Below, in pieces: positions 33,899 to 41,924 of a stretch of DNA of 52,116 bases; position 1 is the first letter of the stretch; each line of letters opens with the position of its first letter. Source of the DNA: Thiomargarita sp. (GTDB lineage: Bacteria > Pseudomonadota > Gammaproteobacteria > Beggiatoales > Beggiatoaceae); the NCBI GenBank assembly GCA_022729575.1, contig DZAL01000006.1, forward strand, positions 5,511-57,626. Reading direction: 5' to 3'. A model generated the notes under the pieces. The model made no database searches. It was given only the letters and a program-made list of their open reading frames with translations, and was not told the DNA's origin. The position numbers and the translations under genes were made by a program.

Positions 33899-36526
33899 TT
33901 ACTGCCGATAGCACCCCGTCAACCACGCCAGTCGTTGAGTCAATTCCGCCTTTTTCTCTTTGGACCCCGTCGCTTTCGTAAAATTCGGCGAGGTTTGAAT
34001 CGGGAGGAGAAGTGAACTAGGTTTTAAATCGTCAGGCCGGGGTGGACTACCCGCAATTGGATTGACGAAAAAGCGGCTACGATTGATAAATTCTTCAAAT
34101 GACAACCCGGTGCAGGGGCGTGGTAAGAGACCACTCAAGTCGGCAAACGTCGTGCCTAACACCAACAGACTACCACTGATTTTTTCCGCCGGGGAATCAA
34201 TTTCGACTTTGCCAGCCAGGCCCATTCTGGAAGAGGCACTGACTAAACTGTCGGGCGTTTTCAAGAAGTGTTGGGCGACGATATGGATATTGCCGCCGTG
34301 ACCTTCGTCCGCTTGGGCGATAATTTTGCCCTGATTCATCACGATAAACTGCGGATTGCCAATGGTGATGTTGCCACTACTCCCTTGACCAGTCGCTACA
34401 CTCGTCGTAATTTCACCGTGGTCAAGATACAGTAAACCAGAGATGCCGACCAGCTCAATATTACCCCCACCGGCTTGGGTGGCGGCAGTGCTAATGCTAC
34501 CGTGTTGGGCTAGATGCAGACGAGATGCTTGCAGCTTAATTTGACCCGCATCACCCAGGCCATAACTCCGGGCGGAAATGGCGGTGTCCCCAGTAATATC
34601 CAGAGAGTCGGTTTGAATGAAGAGATTGCCGCCTTGACCCTGAGTATACGTGTCGCTAAAAATGCCGGTACCTTGCAGATGCCAGTGTTGATTACTTAAC
34701 GTCAACTGTTTAGCCTGAATGCGTATATCACCTCCACGCCCACTCCCCATGAAAAAAGCCGTACCAGCATAAAAACCGCTACTACTATTGATTTGTGCCC
34801 CCTCCGTGAGGATGAGATTTTCAACTTGCAGGTTAAGACTACTCGTCCTCTCACCCAAACCCATTGAGGAGGCACTAATCAGGGCTTCCTTGGTTAAGTG
34901 GATAGTCTTGGCGGTCAGGTCAATTTGTCCACCTGCACCAGACAGGGAAAAACTGGTGATGTTGCTTTGGTTAATTTCAAATCGCGTTCCGGTAATCGGC
35001 GCAACAAAGGTGAATGCCAGTCGGCCCGACAGAAATAACGTGTCTTTCACCTCCAACCAAATGTTACCCGCTAATCCAATACCCAGTGCGGTCGTCGAAA
35101 TCATGCCGCCCTCAATAAGATTGATATTATCCGCCTGGATAACGATATCCCCCGCGTCCCCGGTACCCAGACTCACACTGGTAATGAACTCACCTACCAG
35201 GTCCAACCGTCGGGTAGTCAAGTCAATTGTGCCTCCCCCTAAATTATCGCCTTCAACCGTATAGCTAGTGCTGTCAATGAAAGAGGACAAATCAGTCAGC
35301 ATCATACCACTAACTGGATGACTCCCAATGCTACGACCGGAAATTAAAATGGATTCAGTGGCATTGATAGTGATATCGCCACTTTTCGCGTAACTTAACG
35401 AACCAGACGTAATGCCGGCACCCTCTAGTAAATTAAGCCTCATCACCGCTATGTCCACATTACCAGCACCTGTACCAAAAGTATATGTCGTTCCTGATAT
35501 TAATATTACCCGGTTTAAAGTTAATTCAGGTACTTTGATAGCAATCCGTCCACCCTTACCTCGTCCTAGTGCTGTGCTGGCAAAGGCATTAAAGTAGTAA
35601 GGTTCACTATTGGCGTGCAGTGATTCCGTTAATTGAATATCCATGAGTCCACCATCGAACTCACCCAAGGTATTGGCTTGCAGGGTACTGTCTTGCATCT
35701 GTAACCGACCGCCGCGAATTTTCAGGTTGCCACTACCTAAACCACTGGTGTCTATCAACGTGCGATTCAGGATGAGGTCTCCACCGCGGCCGGTCATGGT
35801 TAAGTCATTATTCAACAGCACTTCTCCACTCGAACCGACTGCCGCCAAATTGAGTGTACCACCAGTCGTTTTAAGAAGAGAAGTCGCAAACGTGGCATAA
35901 ATATTCTGGTCATCAAACTGTACTGGGACGGTCCCCTGAAGCTGTAAATGGCCGCCAATGAGTGACAAGGGTTTCAGCGGAGGAACTAACAAGATGCTAT
36001 CTTGCGTGGTGATGGTCGCCGGAGTGTCTGTCAAAAATCCAAACGTTGTCACCGGGGCCACGGTCAACAGACTGTTATTCGGCGTCCGCGCCTCAAACCG
36101 TCCGCCATCCTGCAAACGCAGATAATCCGCCGTGCTGGCATGAAAACCGCCTTGCACATCTAACTTGGCATTGGGGCCAAACATAATGCCATACGGATTG
36201 AGGAAATACATATCTGCATTAGGAATCGTTGAACGCAAAGTGCCATCAATGCTAGACGGATTCCCACCCGTCACGCGACTGATGATATTTTGCACATTGT
36301 CGGGGCCGCTAAAGGTGGCACTCTCGTGACTTTGCAGATTGAAGTCACGAAAGCTGTGGAAGAGATTGCCGCCGTGTTGTTGACCTAAGTCGGCACCGAT
36401 TTGGTAATTGGGGCCGGGGAGGGCACCGCTTTTGCCGAGAGTGCCGTCGAGGGTGACTTGGGCCCACGCGCTGTTGGAAACAACTAAAGTGAGTGTTACA
36501 AGACGCATAGTGGAGTGAATTTTCAT
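33899..36526 (-). CDS. Filamentous-haemagglutinin-type exoprotein (two-partner secretion, TpsA-like), copy 1
   Basis: An 875-residue secreted protein. A signal peptide (about 1-22, ending AWA) is followed by the TPS domain (about 24-250): GADLGQQHGGNLFHSF, SGPDNVQNIISRVTGG and the family motif NPYGI at 110-114 (usually NPNGI). The rest is a repetitive right-handed beta-helix with many GxxGxIxI-type turns. The C-terminal block PRPCTGLSFEEF and the end LAWLTGC hold two cysteines that may form a disulfide. It is exported through a TpsB outer-membrane pore, which is not in this window. It is paralogous to the gene at 37866-40403, with nearly identical first 150 and last 140 residues. The ATG at 36526 lacks a clear ribosome site; an in-frame ATG at 36508 is an alternative. 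Confidence 0.88.
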   Translation of the reverse strand: MKIHSTMRLVTLTLVVSNSAWAQVTLDGTLGKSGALPGPNYQIGADLGQQHGGNLFHSFRDFNLQSHESATFSGPDNVQNIISRVTGGNPSSIDGTLRSTIPNADMYFLNPYGIMFGPNAKLDVQGGFHASTADYLRLQDGGRFEARTPNNSLLTVAPVTTFGFLTDTPATITTQDSILLVPPLKPLSLIGGHLQLQGTVPVQFDDQNIYATFATSLLKTTGGTLNLAAVGSSGEVLLNNDLTMTGRGGDLILNRTLIDTSGLGSGNLKIRGGRLQMQDSTLQANTLGEFDGGLMDIQLTESLHANSEPYYFNAFASTALGRGKGGRIAIKVPELTLNRVILISGTTYTFGTGAGNVDIAVMRLNLLEGAGITSGSLSYAKSGDITINATESILISGRSIGSHPVSGMMLTDLSSFIDSTSYTVEGDNLGGGTIDLTTRRLDLVGEFITSVSLGTGDAGDIVIQADNINLIEGGMISTTALGIGLAGNIWLEVKDTLFLSGRLAFTFVAPITGTRFEINQSNITSFSLSGAGGQIDLTAKTIHLTKEALISASSMGLGERTSSLNLQVENLILTEGAQINSSSGFYAGTAFFMGSGRGGDIRIQAKQLTLSNQHWHLQGTGIFSDTYTQGQGGNLFIQTDSLDITGDTAISARSYGLGDAGQIKLQASRLHLAQHGSISTAATQAGGGNIELVGISGLLYLDHGEITTSVATGQGSSGNITIGNPQFIVMNQGKIIAQADEGHGGNIHIVAQHFLKTPDSLVSASSRMGLAGKVEIDSPAEKISGSLLVLGTTFADLSGLLPRPCTGLSFEEFINRSRFFVNPIAGSPPRPDDLKPSSLLLPIQTSPNFTKATGSKEKKAELTQRLAWLTGCYRQ

Positions 36527-36565
36527 AGTTAATGTTCTTAGTTAGAGTGTGAAAAACAGGTTATT

Positions 36566-36664
36566 ATAGTCACATTCATAGTAAATTAGTATACTTTTCT
36601 CTGGAACGCAAATCCTTATTGCGTTCCAGAGTGAATAGTAGCAATTTACTATGAATGTTACTAT
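36566..36664. mobile_element. Family E long-hairpin element carrying the PIN gene's stop codon
   Basis: The end ATAGTCACATTCATAGTAAA (36566-36585) pairs with the complement at 36645-36664, and the inner CTCTGGAACGCAA / TTGCGTTCCAGAG arms close the hairpin, so almost all of the 99 bases fold on themselves. The TAG stop of the minus-strand PIN gene (36661-36663) lies in the right terminal repeat. Confidence 0.75.
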
Positions 36665-37263
36665 AGTTGACTTTGAATATAGCCTAACGCATTTTTAAAC
36701 TTGCTGAACAACCGGCAATGATAGGTAGCCAATTCATTTTCAATCTGCGGATTGACAAAATCTTTGGAGTTTTTAGTGATAAAACATCCACCAGGAATAG
36801 ACTGGTCAGTTAGGTGTTGAATGATGGCCGCATACACTATCGAATCTTGAGGAGACAGTTGGTGACGGTTCTGAAAATGGATGGCGGCCCTTATAGTCGT
36901 CAAGTTAAACGGGATGATTTCAACCAAGTTGAGAAGATGGTCGAGGACTTTATCAAGTTCCTCCTTTTCCTCCTCATTGCTAGTCAATAAAAGTTCCTTG
37001 ACTTCCGCAAATTTAGCCTGATATTCTCGATAACGCTTTGACCTTGACCATTCACTCATTTCTATAGTCAAAGTCTCATAGGCGACTTTTCGGCGTTTGG
37101 CACGACGCACCCAAACGTCATAAGATTCACCCAGGCAAAAGGTGGGCAAGATTAAATCAATCTTTTTAGCGGTAGCCAGTTCCATTAAAACTACACAACT
37201 TTCATATTCTTCTTGATGAAAGGCCAGTTCCAAAATAAAGTTGGATTCTACATAAATCTTCAT
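36661..37263 (-). CDS. PIN-domain-like protein
   Basis: A 200-residue protein beginning MKIYVESNFILELAF, a PIN-like start with Glu at the usual first Asp position. Later are LPTFCLGESY, LSPQDSIVYAAII with a conserved Asp and ITKNSKDF near the end, consistent with a PIN nuclease fold. A basic and acidic helical insertion (about 60-115) makes it longer than VapC toxins. Its ATG overlaps the TGA of the upstream gene (ATGA), so the two form an operon. RNA cleavage is a family-based guess. The last codons and stop run into a hairpin element, so the original C-terminus may have been altered. Confidence 0.75.
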   Translation of the reverse strand: MKIYVESNFILELAFHQEEYESCVVLMELATAKKIDLILPTFCLGESYDVWVRRAKRRKVAYETLTIEMSEWSRSKRYREYQAKFAEVKELLLTSNEEEKEELDKVLDHLLNLVEIIPFNLTTIRAAIHFQNRHQLSPQDSIVYAAIIQHLTDQSIPGGCFITKNSKDFVNPQIENELATYHCRLFSKFKNALGYIQSQL

Positions 37264-37712
37264 GACTCCACCCTTACCTCACCTTGTTTAATCGTGTTAT
37301 ATAGCCCCGAATCGAATAGCCAGGCTAAGGGTTGACCAACCTCGGCACACTGGAGTTCGGAAGCAACTACCGTCCTGACCCATTCATTCAGAAGCATTTC
37401 CAAGCCATCTCGTCCTATCTGCGTCAGTGGACGCGGTAACGGCTTAAAGTAAGTTAACGCCGCGGTGGCATTAATGACATAATCCGGTGGCGCGTCATCG
37501 CCTACCCCTTTAGAATTTTTCCAAAGATAGAAGTGGTCTGGGAGGGCCAGCAGAAAGTAAGGCGCATTAGGGGTCATCTCGTATTTAAACAGGAGATTAC
37601 CGCGCATTTGGATAGCCCACTGGTTATCAGCCGCCGGTGGATTTTTGATTTCTACCACCAGTTGCAGATTATAATCTGGGTCATAAACAGCTATATCAGC
37701 ATGTTTTTTCAT
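37260..37712 (-). CDS. PD-(D/E)xK-like protein paired with the PIN gene
   Basis: A 150-residue protein with ADIAVYDPDYNLQLVVEIKN near its start: an Asp, then E-I-K (ExK), as in the PD-(D/E)xK nuclease fold found in type I restriction subunits and small cyanobacterial proteins. The remainder (FLLALPDHFYLWKN, NEWVRTVV) fits such small proteins of unknown role. A GAGG site stands 9 bases before the ATG at 37712. It overlaps the PIN-like gene by four bases, so they are co-translated. It could be an antitoxin-like or accessory nuclease; no function is assigned. Confidence 0.7.
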   Translation of the reverse strand: MKKHADIAVYDPDYNLQLVVEIKNPPAADNQWAIQMRGNLLFKYEMTPNAPYFLLALPDHFYLWKNSKGVGDDAPPDYVINATAALTYFKPLPRPLTQIGRDGLEMLLNEWVRTVVASELQCAEVGQPLAWLFDSGLYNTIKQGEVRVES

Positions 37713-37777
37713 AGTTGTTAACCTCTGGAATCAGTTCTCCGTTGTTTTCGTTTCAACGCGCATAGTAACACGAGAAG

Positions 37778-37831
37778 TTGGAGTCCGGAACTTATTCCGC
37801 TCCTGGAAACGGAATAAATTCCGGACTCCAA
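37778..37831. repeat. TTGGAGTCCGGAA hairpin
   Basis: The left arm TTGGAGTCCGGAACTTATTC and its complement end at 37831 with TTCCGGACTCCAA. The central GGAATAAATTCC is shared with repeats near 8068 and 12590. Two direct copies of ACTCCAACGGCAAATT follow (37825-37860). It lies just upstream of the nuclease-like gene and just after the second exoprotein gene. Confidence 0.65.
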
Positions 37832-37865
37832 CGGCAAATTCGGTACTCCAACGGCAAATTCTTTG

Positions 37866-40403
37866 CTATGAATGACATCCCGTCAACCACGCCAGCCGTT
37901 GAGTCAATTCCGCCTTGTTCTCTTTGTACCCCGTCGCTTTCGTAAAATTCAGCGGGGCTGGAATCGTGAGGAGAAGCGAACTAGGTTTTAAATCATCAGG
38001 CCGGGGTGGACTACCCGCGATGGGATTGACGAGAAAGCTACTACGATGGATAAATTCTTCAAACGACAACTCGGTGCAGGGGCGTGGTAATAAACCACTC
38101 ACCTCGGTAAACGTCGTGGCTAACACTAACAGACTGCCACTAATTTTTTCCGCCGGCGAATCAATTATGACTTGACCATCCAAACCGACTCTGGAGGAAG
38201 CACTGATTAAACTATCGGGCGTTTTGAGGAACTGTTGGGCGATGATATGGATATTGCCGCCGTGACCTGCATCGGCTTGGGCGATAATCTTGCCATGGTT
38301 CATCACGACAAACTGAGGATTGCCAATGGTGATATTACCACCATCACCTTTGCCGGTAGCAACGCTAGTTGTAATCTCGGCATTATCTAAATACAATAAG
38401 TTAGGTGAAGTCAATAGAATATTACCTCCAGCCGTGGTTTTTGCCGAAGTTGTAATGTGACCTCTATTGATTAAACGAATCGTGTTAGCTTGGAGGTGAA
38501 GCCGACCAGCATTGCCTATTCCTAAACTATTCGCCGAAATTTCGGCCCCGTTTGCTATCTGCAACACATTGGTATGGATTTCAATGTTACCGCCTTGACC
38601 TGAAACCAATGTATTACTTAAGATGCCACTGGGATTAAAATAGCCCTGGCCCGTGGCAATGATACTATTTTTAGCGGTAATTTTGGCGGTACCGCTGTCT
38701 CCCGTACCTAAAAACAGTTTTCCTCCAACGAGACCGCCACTACTGTTAGTGATGATTCCTCCCGTCTTTAAATACAGATCGTCGACTTCAATGGTGAGAT
38801 TGCCGGCAGTTCCGGTACTAGCGGTGGCAGTAGCTACTCCCCCATTATTTTCTACAGTGAGTTCCTTTGCTGACAAGTGAAGATTACCGGCGGCCCCTGA
38901 ACCAAAAGTAATCGCCACAATACCACTTTGCATATTTTTAAAAACATCGGTTTTGCTAATAGCAAATCCCATTCGAAAACCATCCACCTGGATGGATTCC
39001 TTCACCTTAAGCGTAATATTTCCTCCTGTTCCTAATGATTGACTCAGGGTGGTGGCTGAAATGAGTCCACCATTATGTATTTCAATCGAGTTAGCCTCAA
39101 TCTCAATTTCGCCGGCATCACCCAGCAGATGACTTTGAGAACTTATCGAAGCACCGTTCAATATCAGCTGCGGAGTACGAACTATGATACGTCCCCCGGG
39201 TCCCCTCTCAAGTGCCGTCGAACTCAATTGAGACACCAAGTCGGCGGTTTCACGTTCCATAAAAATACGTTTATCAATGATGGACACTCTCTCTTTGGCG
39301 AGGATAGTTAAGTTCCCCGCAGGACCTTCGTTAAAACTATCACTAGAAATGCCCCCCCCTTCCTGGATAGCGGTTTGCAAAGTGTCCACCTGAATATTGC
39401 CTGCGGCACCTTTACTAAAGCTATTGCTCAACAGTTTACCTTGATTAATGCTCAAACGGGGGGTGGTTACTGTAATCGCACCGGCACTGCCAGTCCCAAA
39501 CGTGTGGCTGGAAATTTTGGCCGACTTACCATGGAGACTAATGCTTTCCGTCAATCTCATGGTGATACCGCTACCATTTTGTTCGCCGAGCGTGTTAGCT
39601 TGTAACGTGGAATGTTCTACCAATAATTGTCCCCCCCGAATGAAGATTTCTCCGCCACCTACGCCGTTCACATTAAGGTTAGCATTATCTGAAATGCTGA
39701 TGGCCCCTTGTTTTTCAAGCGATGGGGCCTCTAGGTGTAATAGATTCACCTCCTCGGTTTGGGCCACACTGGCTAGATTGAATCGCCCACCGGGTGCTAA
39801 CAGTTGTCCTCCCGTAATCGAGATTCCACCACCGCTGAGAGAAAGCGTTTGATGCTCCAGCGTGGACAATTGACTCCCTTCGACAGATAATTTTGTAGGT
39901 GAATTTCCAATAAAACCAAAGGCTTCCACAGGTGCTACCGTCAATAAACTGTTACTTGGTGTACGGGCCTCAAATCGTCCACCGTCACTTAACCGCAGGT
40001 AATCCGCCGTGCTGGCATGAAATCCTCCTTGCACATCTAATTTGGCATTGGGGCCAAACATGATTCCATATGGATTGAGAAAATACATATCCGCATTGGG
40101 AATCGTGGAACGTAGCGTGCCATCAATGCTGGACGGATTCCCGCCCGTGACACGACTGATGACATTCTGCACCTTGTCAGGCCCAGAAAACGTGGCACTT
40201 TCGTGACTTTGCAGATTGAAGTCTTGAAAGCTGTGGAATAAGTTACCGCCGTGTTGTTGGCCTAAGTCGGCCCCAATTTGATAATCGGGGCCAGGTAACG
40301 CACCGGCGTGGCTTAAGGTGCCGTCTAAGGTGACTTCGGCATGAGCACTGGCGGCCAAAAATAGAATGGGTGTAACGACAGGTAAAATTAGGCAATTTTT
40401 CAT
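37866..40403 (-). CDS. Filamentous-haemagglutinin-type exoprotein (TpsA-like), copy 2
   Basis: An 845-residue paralogue of the protein at 33899-36526. A signal peptide (ending AHA) is followed by the TPS domain with GADLGQQHGGNLFHSF, SGPDKVQNVISRVTGG and FLNPYGIMFGPNA. A long beta-helix passenger comes next, then the C-terminal block PRPCTELSFEEF and LAWLTGC. The ends match copy 1 nearly residue for residue, while the middle (about 170-640) has diverged strongly. It should be exported by a TpsB partner and act as an adhesin or surface fibre. No TpsB gene, CdiI-like immunity gene or toxin domain is seen beside it. The ATG at 40403 has no clear ribosome site. Confidence 0.88.
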   Translation of the reverse strand: MKNCLILPVVTPILFLAASAHAEVTLDGTLSHAGALPGPDYQIGADLGQQHGGNLFHSFQDFNLQSHESATFSGPDKVQNVISRVTGGNPSSIDGTLRSTIPNADMYFLNPYGIMFGPNAKLDVQGGFHASTADYLRLSDGGRFEARTPSNSLLTVAPVEAFGFIGNSPTKLSVEGSQLSTLEHQTLSLSGGGISITGGQLLAPGGRFNLASVAQTEEVNLLHLEAPSLEKQGAISISDNANLNVNGVGGGEIFIRGGQLLVEHSTLQANTLGEQNGSGITMRLTESISLHGKSAKISSHTFGTGSAGAITVTTPRLSINQGKLLSNSFSKGAAGNIQVDTLQTAIQEGGGISSDSFNEGPAGNLTILAKERVSIIDKRIFMERETADLVSQLSSTALERGPGGRIIVRTPQLILNGASISSQSHLLGDAGEIEIEANSIEIHNGGLISATTLSQSLGTGGNITLKVKESIQVDGFRMGFAISKTDVFKNMQSGIVAITFGSGAAGNLHLSAKELTVENNGGVATATASTGTAGNLTIEVDDLYLKTGGIITNSSGGLVGGKLFLGTGDSGTAKITAKNSIIATGQGYFNPSGILSNTLVSGQGGNIEIHTNVLQIANGAEISANSLGIGNAGRLHLQANTIRLINRGHITTSAKTTAGGNILLTSPNLLYLDNAEITTSVATGKGDGGNITIGNPQFVVMNHGKIIAQADAGHGGNIHIIAQQFLKTPDSLISASSRVGLDGQVIIDSPAEKISGSLLVLATTFTEVSGLLPRPCTELSFEEFIHRSSFLVNPIAGSPPRPDDLKPSSLLLTIPAPLNFTKATGYKENKAELTQRLAWLTGCHS

Positions 40404-40606
40404 AAATCTAATGCTATTGGTTAGAGTGTGAAAAGCGGATTATACACCATTTTTCTTCCGAAGTCCAACCTCAGTTTAGGTAACTAGGTATTCCAAGCCT
40501 CGCTTGCCAAATCTGAAGATTTGGACTCCTGTCACTTCTTGAATGTTTTCCCTTAACCGAGCCCGCGTAGGTTGGAGTGAGCGAAGCGAACTCCAATATT
40601 GATGCT

Positions 40607-40629
40607 TAACACCCCTTCAAGGGGTGTTA
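40607..40629. repeat. TAACACCCCT hairpin containing a stop codon
   Basis: Arms TAACACCCCT / AGGGGTGTTA and loop TCA. The TAA stop of the minus-strand cupin gene (40627-40629) is the outermost base triplet of the hairpin. The inner sequence is the same as in the hairpins at 18987-19019 and 52021-52111. It may end the cupin transcript. Confidence 0.7.
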
Positions 40630-40986
40630 TTCCTCAGACTTAAAGTACAAAAGTGGAGGAATATTACTATAATGCAACGCCAGCCATATTGTAGGTGCAG
40701 CAGAATCGGTCCATTCTACCCGATGACGTTTATGGGCGGGGATATGCACATAATCGCCAGGGCGTAAACTGAGAATTTGATTTTCTCCAGCAAAAGTCAA
40801 GCCAGCCGACCCACTCAATAAGATAACCCATTCCTCTCGGTCTTGATCATACCATTCTCCTGGGGGGGTTGCTTGACCTGTGGAGACTATTTTTTCTAAA
40901 AGCAAATGTGGAGTGGTGAGTAATTTTTCAAAAAGTTCGGTGGTGGCAGGAGTGGCTAAGGGAGTAAAGAGATTGTTGATTTTCAT
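40627..40986 (-). CDS. Small cupin-domain protein
   Basis: A 119-residue single-domain cupin. Motif 1 is seen around EWYDQDREEWVILLSGSAGL and motif 2 as LRPGDYVHIPAHKRHRVEW, where the two His and the Glu form a likely metal site. I start it at the ATG at 40986 (MKINNLFTP), the usual beginning for this group; the frame is open to an ATG at 41001 and a GTG at 41022, and none has a convincing ribosome site. Small cupins bind metals and sugars or act as small enzymes; the substrate cannot be inferred. The stop lies in a hairpin repeat. Confidence 0.8.
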   Translation of the reverse strand: MKINNLFTPLATPATTELFEKLLTTPHLLLEKIVSTGQATPPGEWYDQDREEWVILLSGSAGLTFAGENQILSLRPGDYVHIPAHKRHRVEWTDSAAPTIWLALHYSNIPPLLYFKSEE

Positions 40987-41021
40987 AAGGTTGATGTTCA
41001 TAGTGAGCAGTGGTATTTTCA

Positions 41022-41356
41022 CTCTCCTAGAGGGAGAGAGGCGAAAGAAGATGGAAGAAAATTTCTGCTTCGGTACTTAATCCGGCTGCGGTGCAATTAG
41101 TTAACACCAATTTCCAAAAATAACTTTGCCAGCGGTAGCTTTTGCTTTCGCCAAATAAACTCATTAGGTTAGTGTTAAGTACCGAAGCGGAAAATTTACC
41201 GTGTTTTCAATCGTCGCCCTCACCCCCGGCCCCTCTCCCAGAGGGAGAGGGGAGAAAACCATTGGTGCCGCTTGTCTCCCCTCTCCCTCTGGGAGAGGGG
41301 CCGGGGGTGAGGGCAAGGGCGTTGTTATACCAGAAAATTTCTGCTTCACTACTTAT
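41022..41356. repeat. Cluster of AGAGGGAGAGG and TTTCTGCTTC repeats
   Basis: It contains AAAATTTCTGCTTCGGTACT at 41059-41078, an inverted copy at 41176-41197, then a long inverted pair of CCCTCACCCCCGGCCCCTCT (from 41218) and its complement (to 41314), and another AAAATTTCTGCTTC at 41334-41347. No gene is seen; reading frames here are repeat shadows. Confidence 0.7.
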
Positions 41357-41501
41357 AGCAAATCTCACTTGAATGAACCTCGTATCGAGTACAGCGGATT
41401 TAGGAGATAAGCGGATAAACCCGTAAGTCTGCCTGATCCGTGTATCCCCAAAATCCGTTGTACTAGACTTAATGATATTCAATCAAGTGAGATTTGCTAT
41501 A
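41354..41501. mobile_element. Family D MITE-like element with TA-type ends
   Basis: The inverted ends TATAGCAAATCTCACTTGA (41354-41372) and TCAAGTGAGATTTGCTATA (41483-41501) are perfect over 19 bases. Inner arms near CAGCGGATT and AATCCGTTG also pair. The outer TA on both sides fits the TA target duplication of IS630/mariner-type elements. It is 148 bases without coding content. Confidence 0.8.
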
Positions 41502-41571
41502 CAAAGCTTCGCTTTGTACTCCTGGTTAGGATAATTCCTGGTGTGTTACAAAGCTTCGCTTTGTACTCCTG
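41501..41571. repeat. Direct repeats of the ACAAAGCTTCGCTTTGT hairpin
   Basis: Two identical 24-base copies (41501-41524 and 41548-41571) of ACAAAGCTTCGCTTTGT followed by ACTCCTG. Each is a short hairpin with loop TTC. The first abuts the family D element. Confidence 0.7.
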
Positions 41572-41667
41572 TCTAATATCCATAAAAAATCCCAAGACCT
41601 CTTGACAACCATTGAATCATATTTTAACATGTCAGATTGACTATCACCATGATAAAAGCAAATAACT

Positions 41668-41898
41668 ATGTATACTTTAATCCATCTACTCTCCATTCGG
41701 CAACTTTGTTTGGAACAATTACCGGCTTTGGGCATTTCATTTGTTATCGCCGAGGCATTTTATAAATTCCATAGTTTTACCTTAGAATGTTTAGCATTCC
41801 TGGGGACGTGGTACCTTTTAGATTTGGCGAGTAATCGTTTGATTGGCATTGGGCGAAATATTACACGCAAAATTTCACAACGTTATTATCACGAATAA
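41668..41898 (+). CDS. Small membrane protein, unknown
   Basis: A 76-residue frame just upstream of apbE on the same strand. It has two hydrophobic stretches (about 20-32 and 40-55, the latter LAFLGTWYLLDLASN) and a basic tail (GRNITRKISQRYYHE), as in a small two-helix inner-membrane protein. No recognised family and no clear ribosome site before the ATG. The 26-base spacing to apbE suggests a shared transcript. It may be a real small gene, but the evidence is only frame, composition and position. Confidence 0.45.
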   Translation: MYTLIHLLSIRQLCLEQLPALGISFVIAEAFYKFHSFTLECLAFLGTWYLLDLASNRLIGIGRNITRKISQRYYHE

Positions 41899-41924
41899 CC
41901 ACCATTGGTATCCTAACCGTTGAA

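Noticed and set aside
35643..35900. Plus-strand frames within the exoprotein genes
   Set aside because: They are antisense shadows of the repetitive beta-helix coding sequence.
41142..41482. Several short frames of Pro/Gly/Arg-rich sequence on both strands
   Set aside because: They are translations of the CCCTCTCCC inverted repeats, present equally on both strands, with no family signal.
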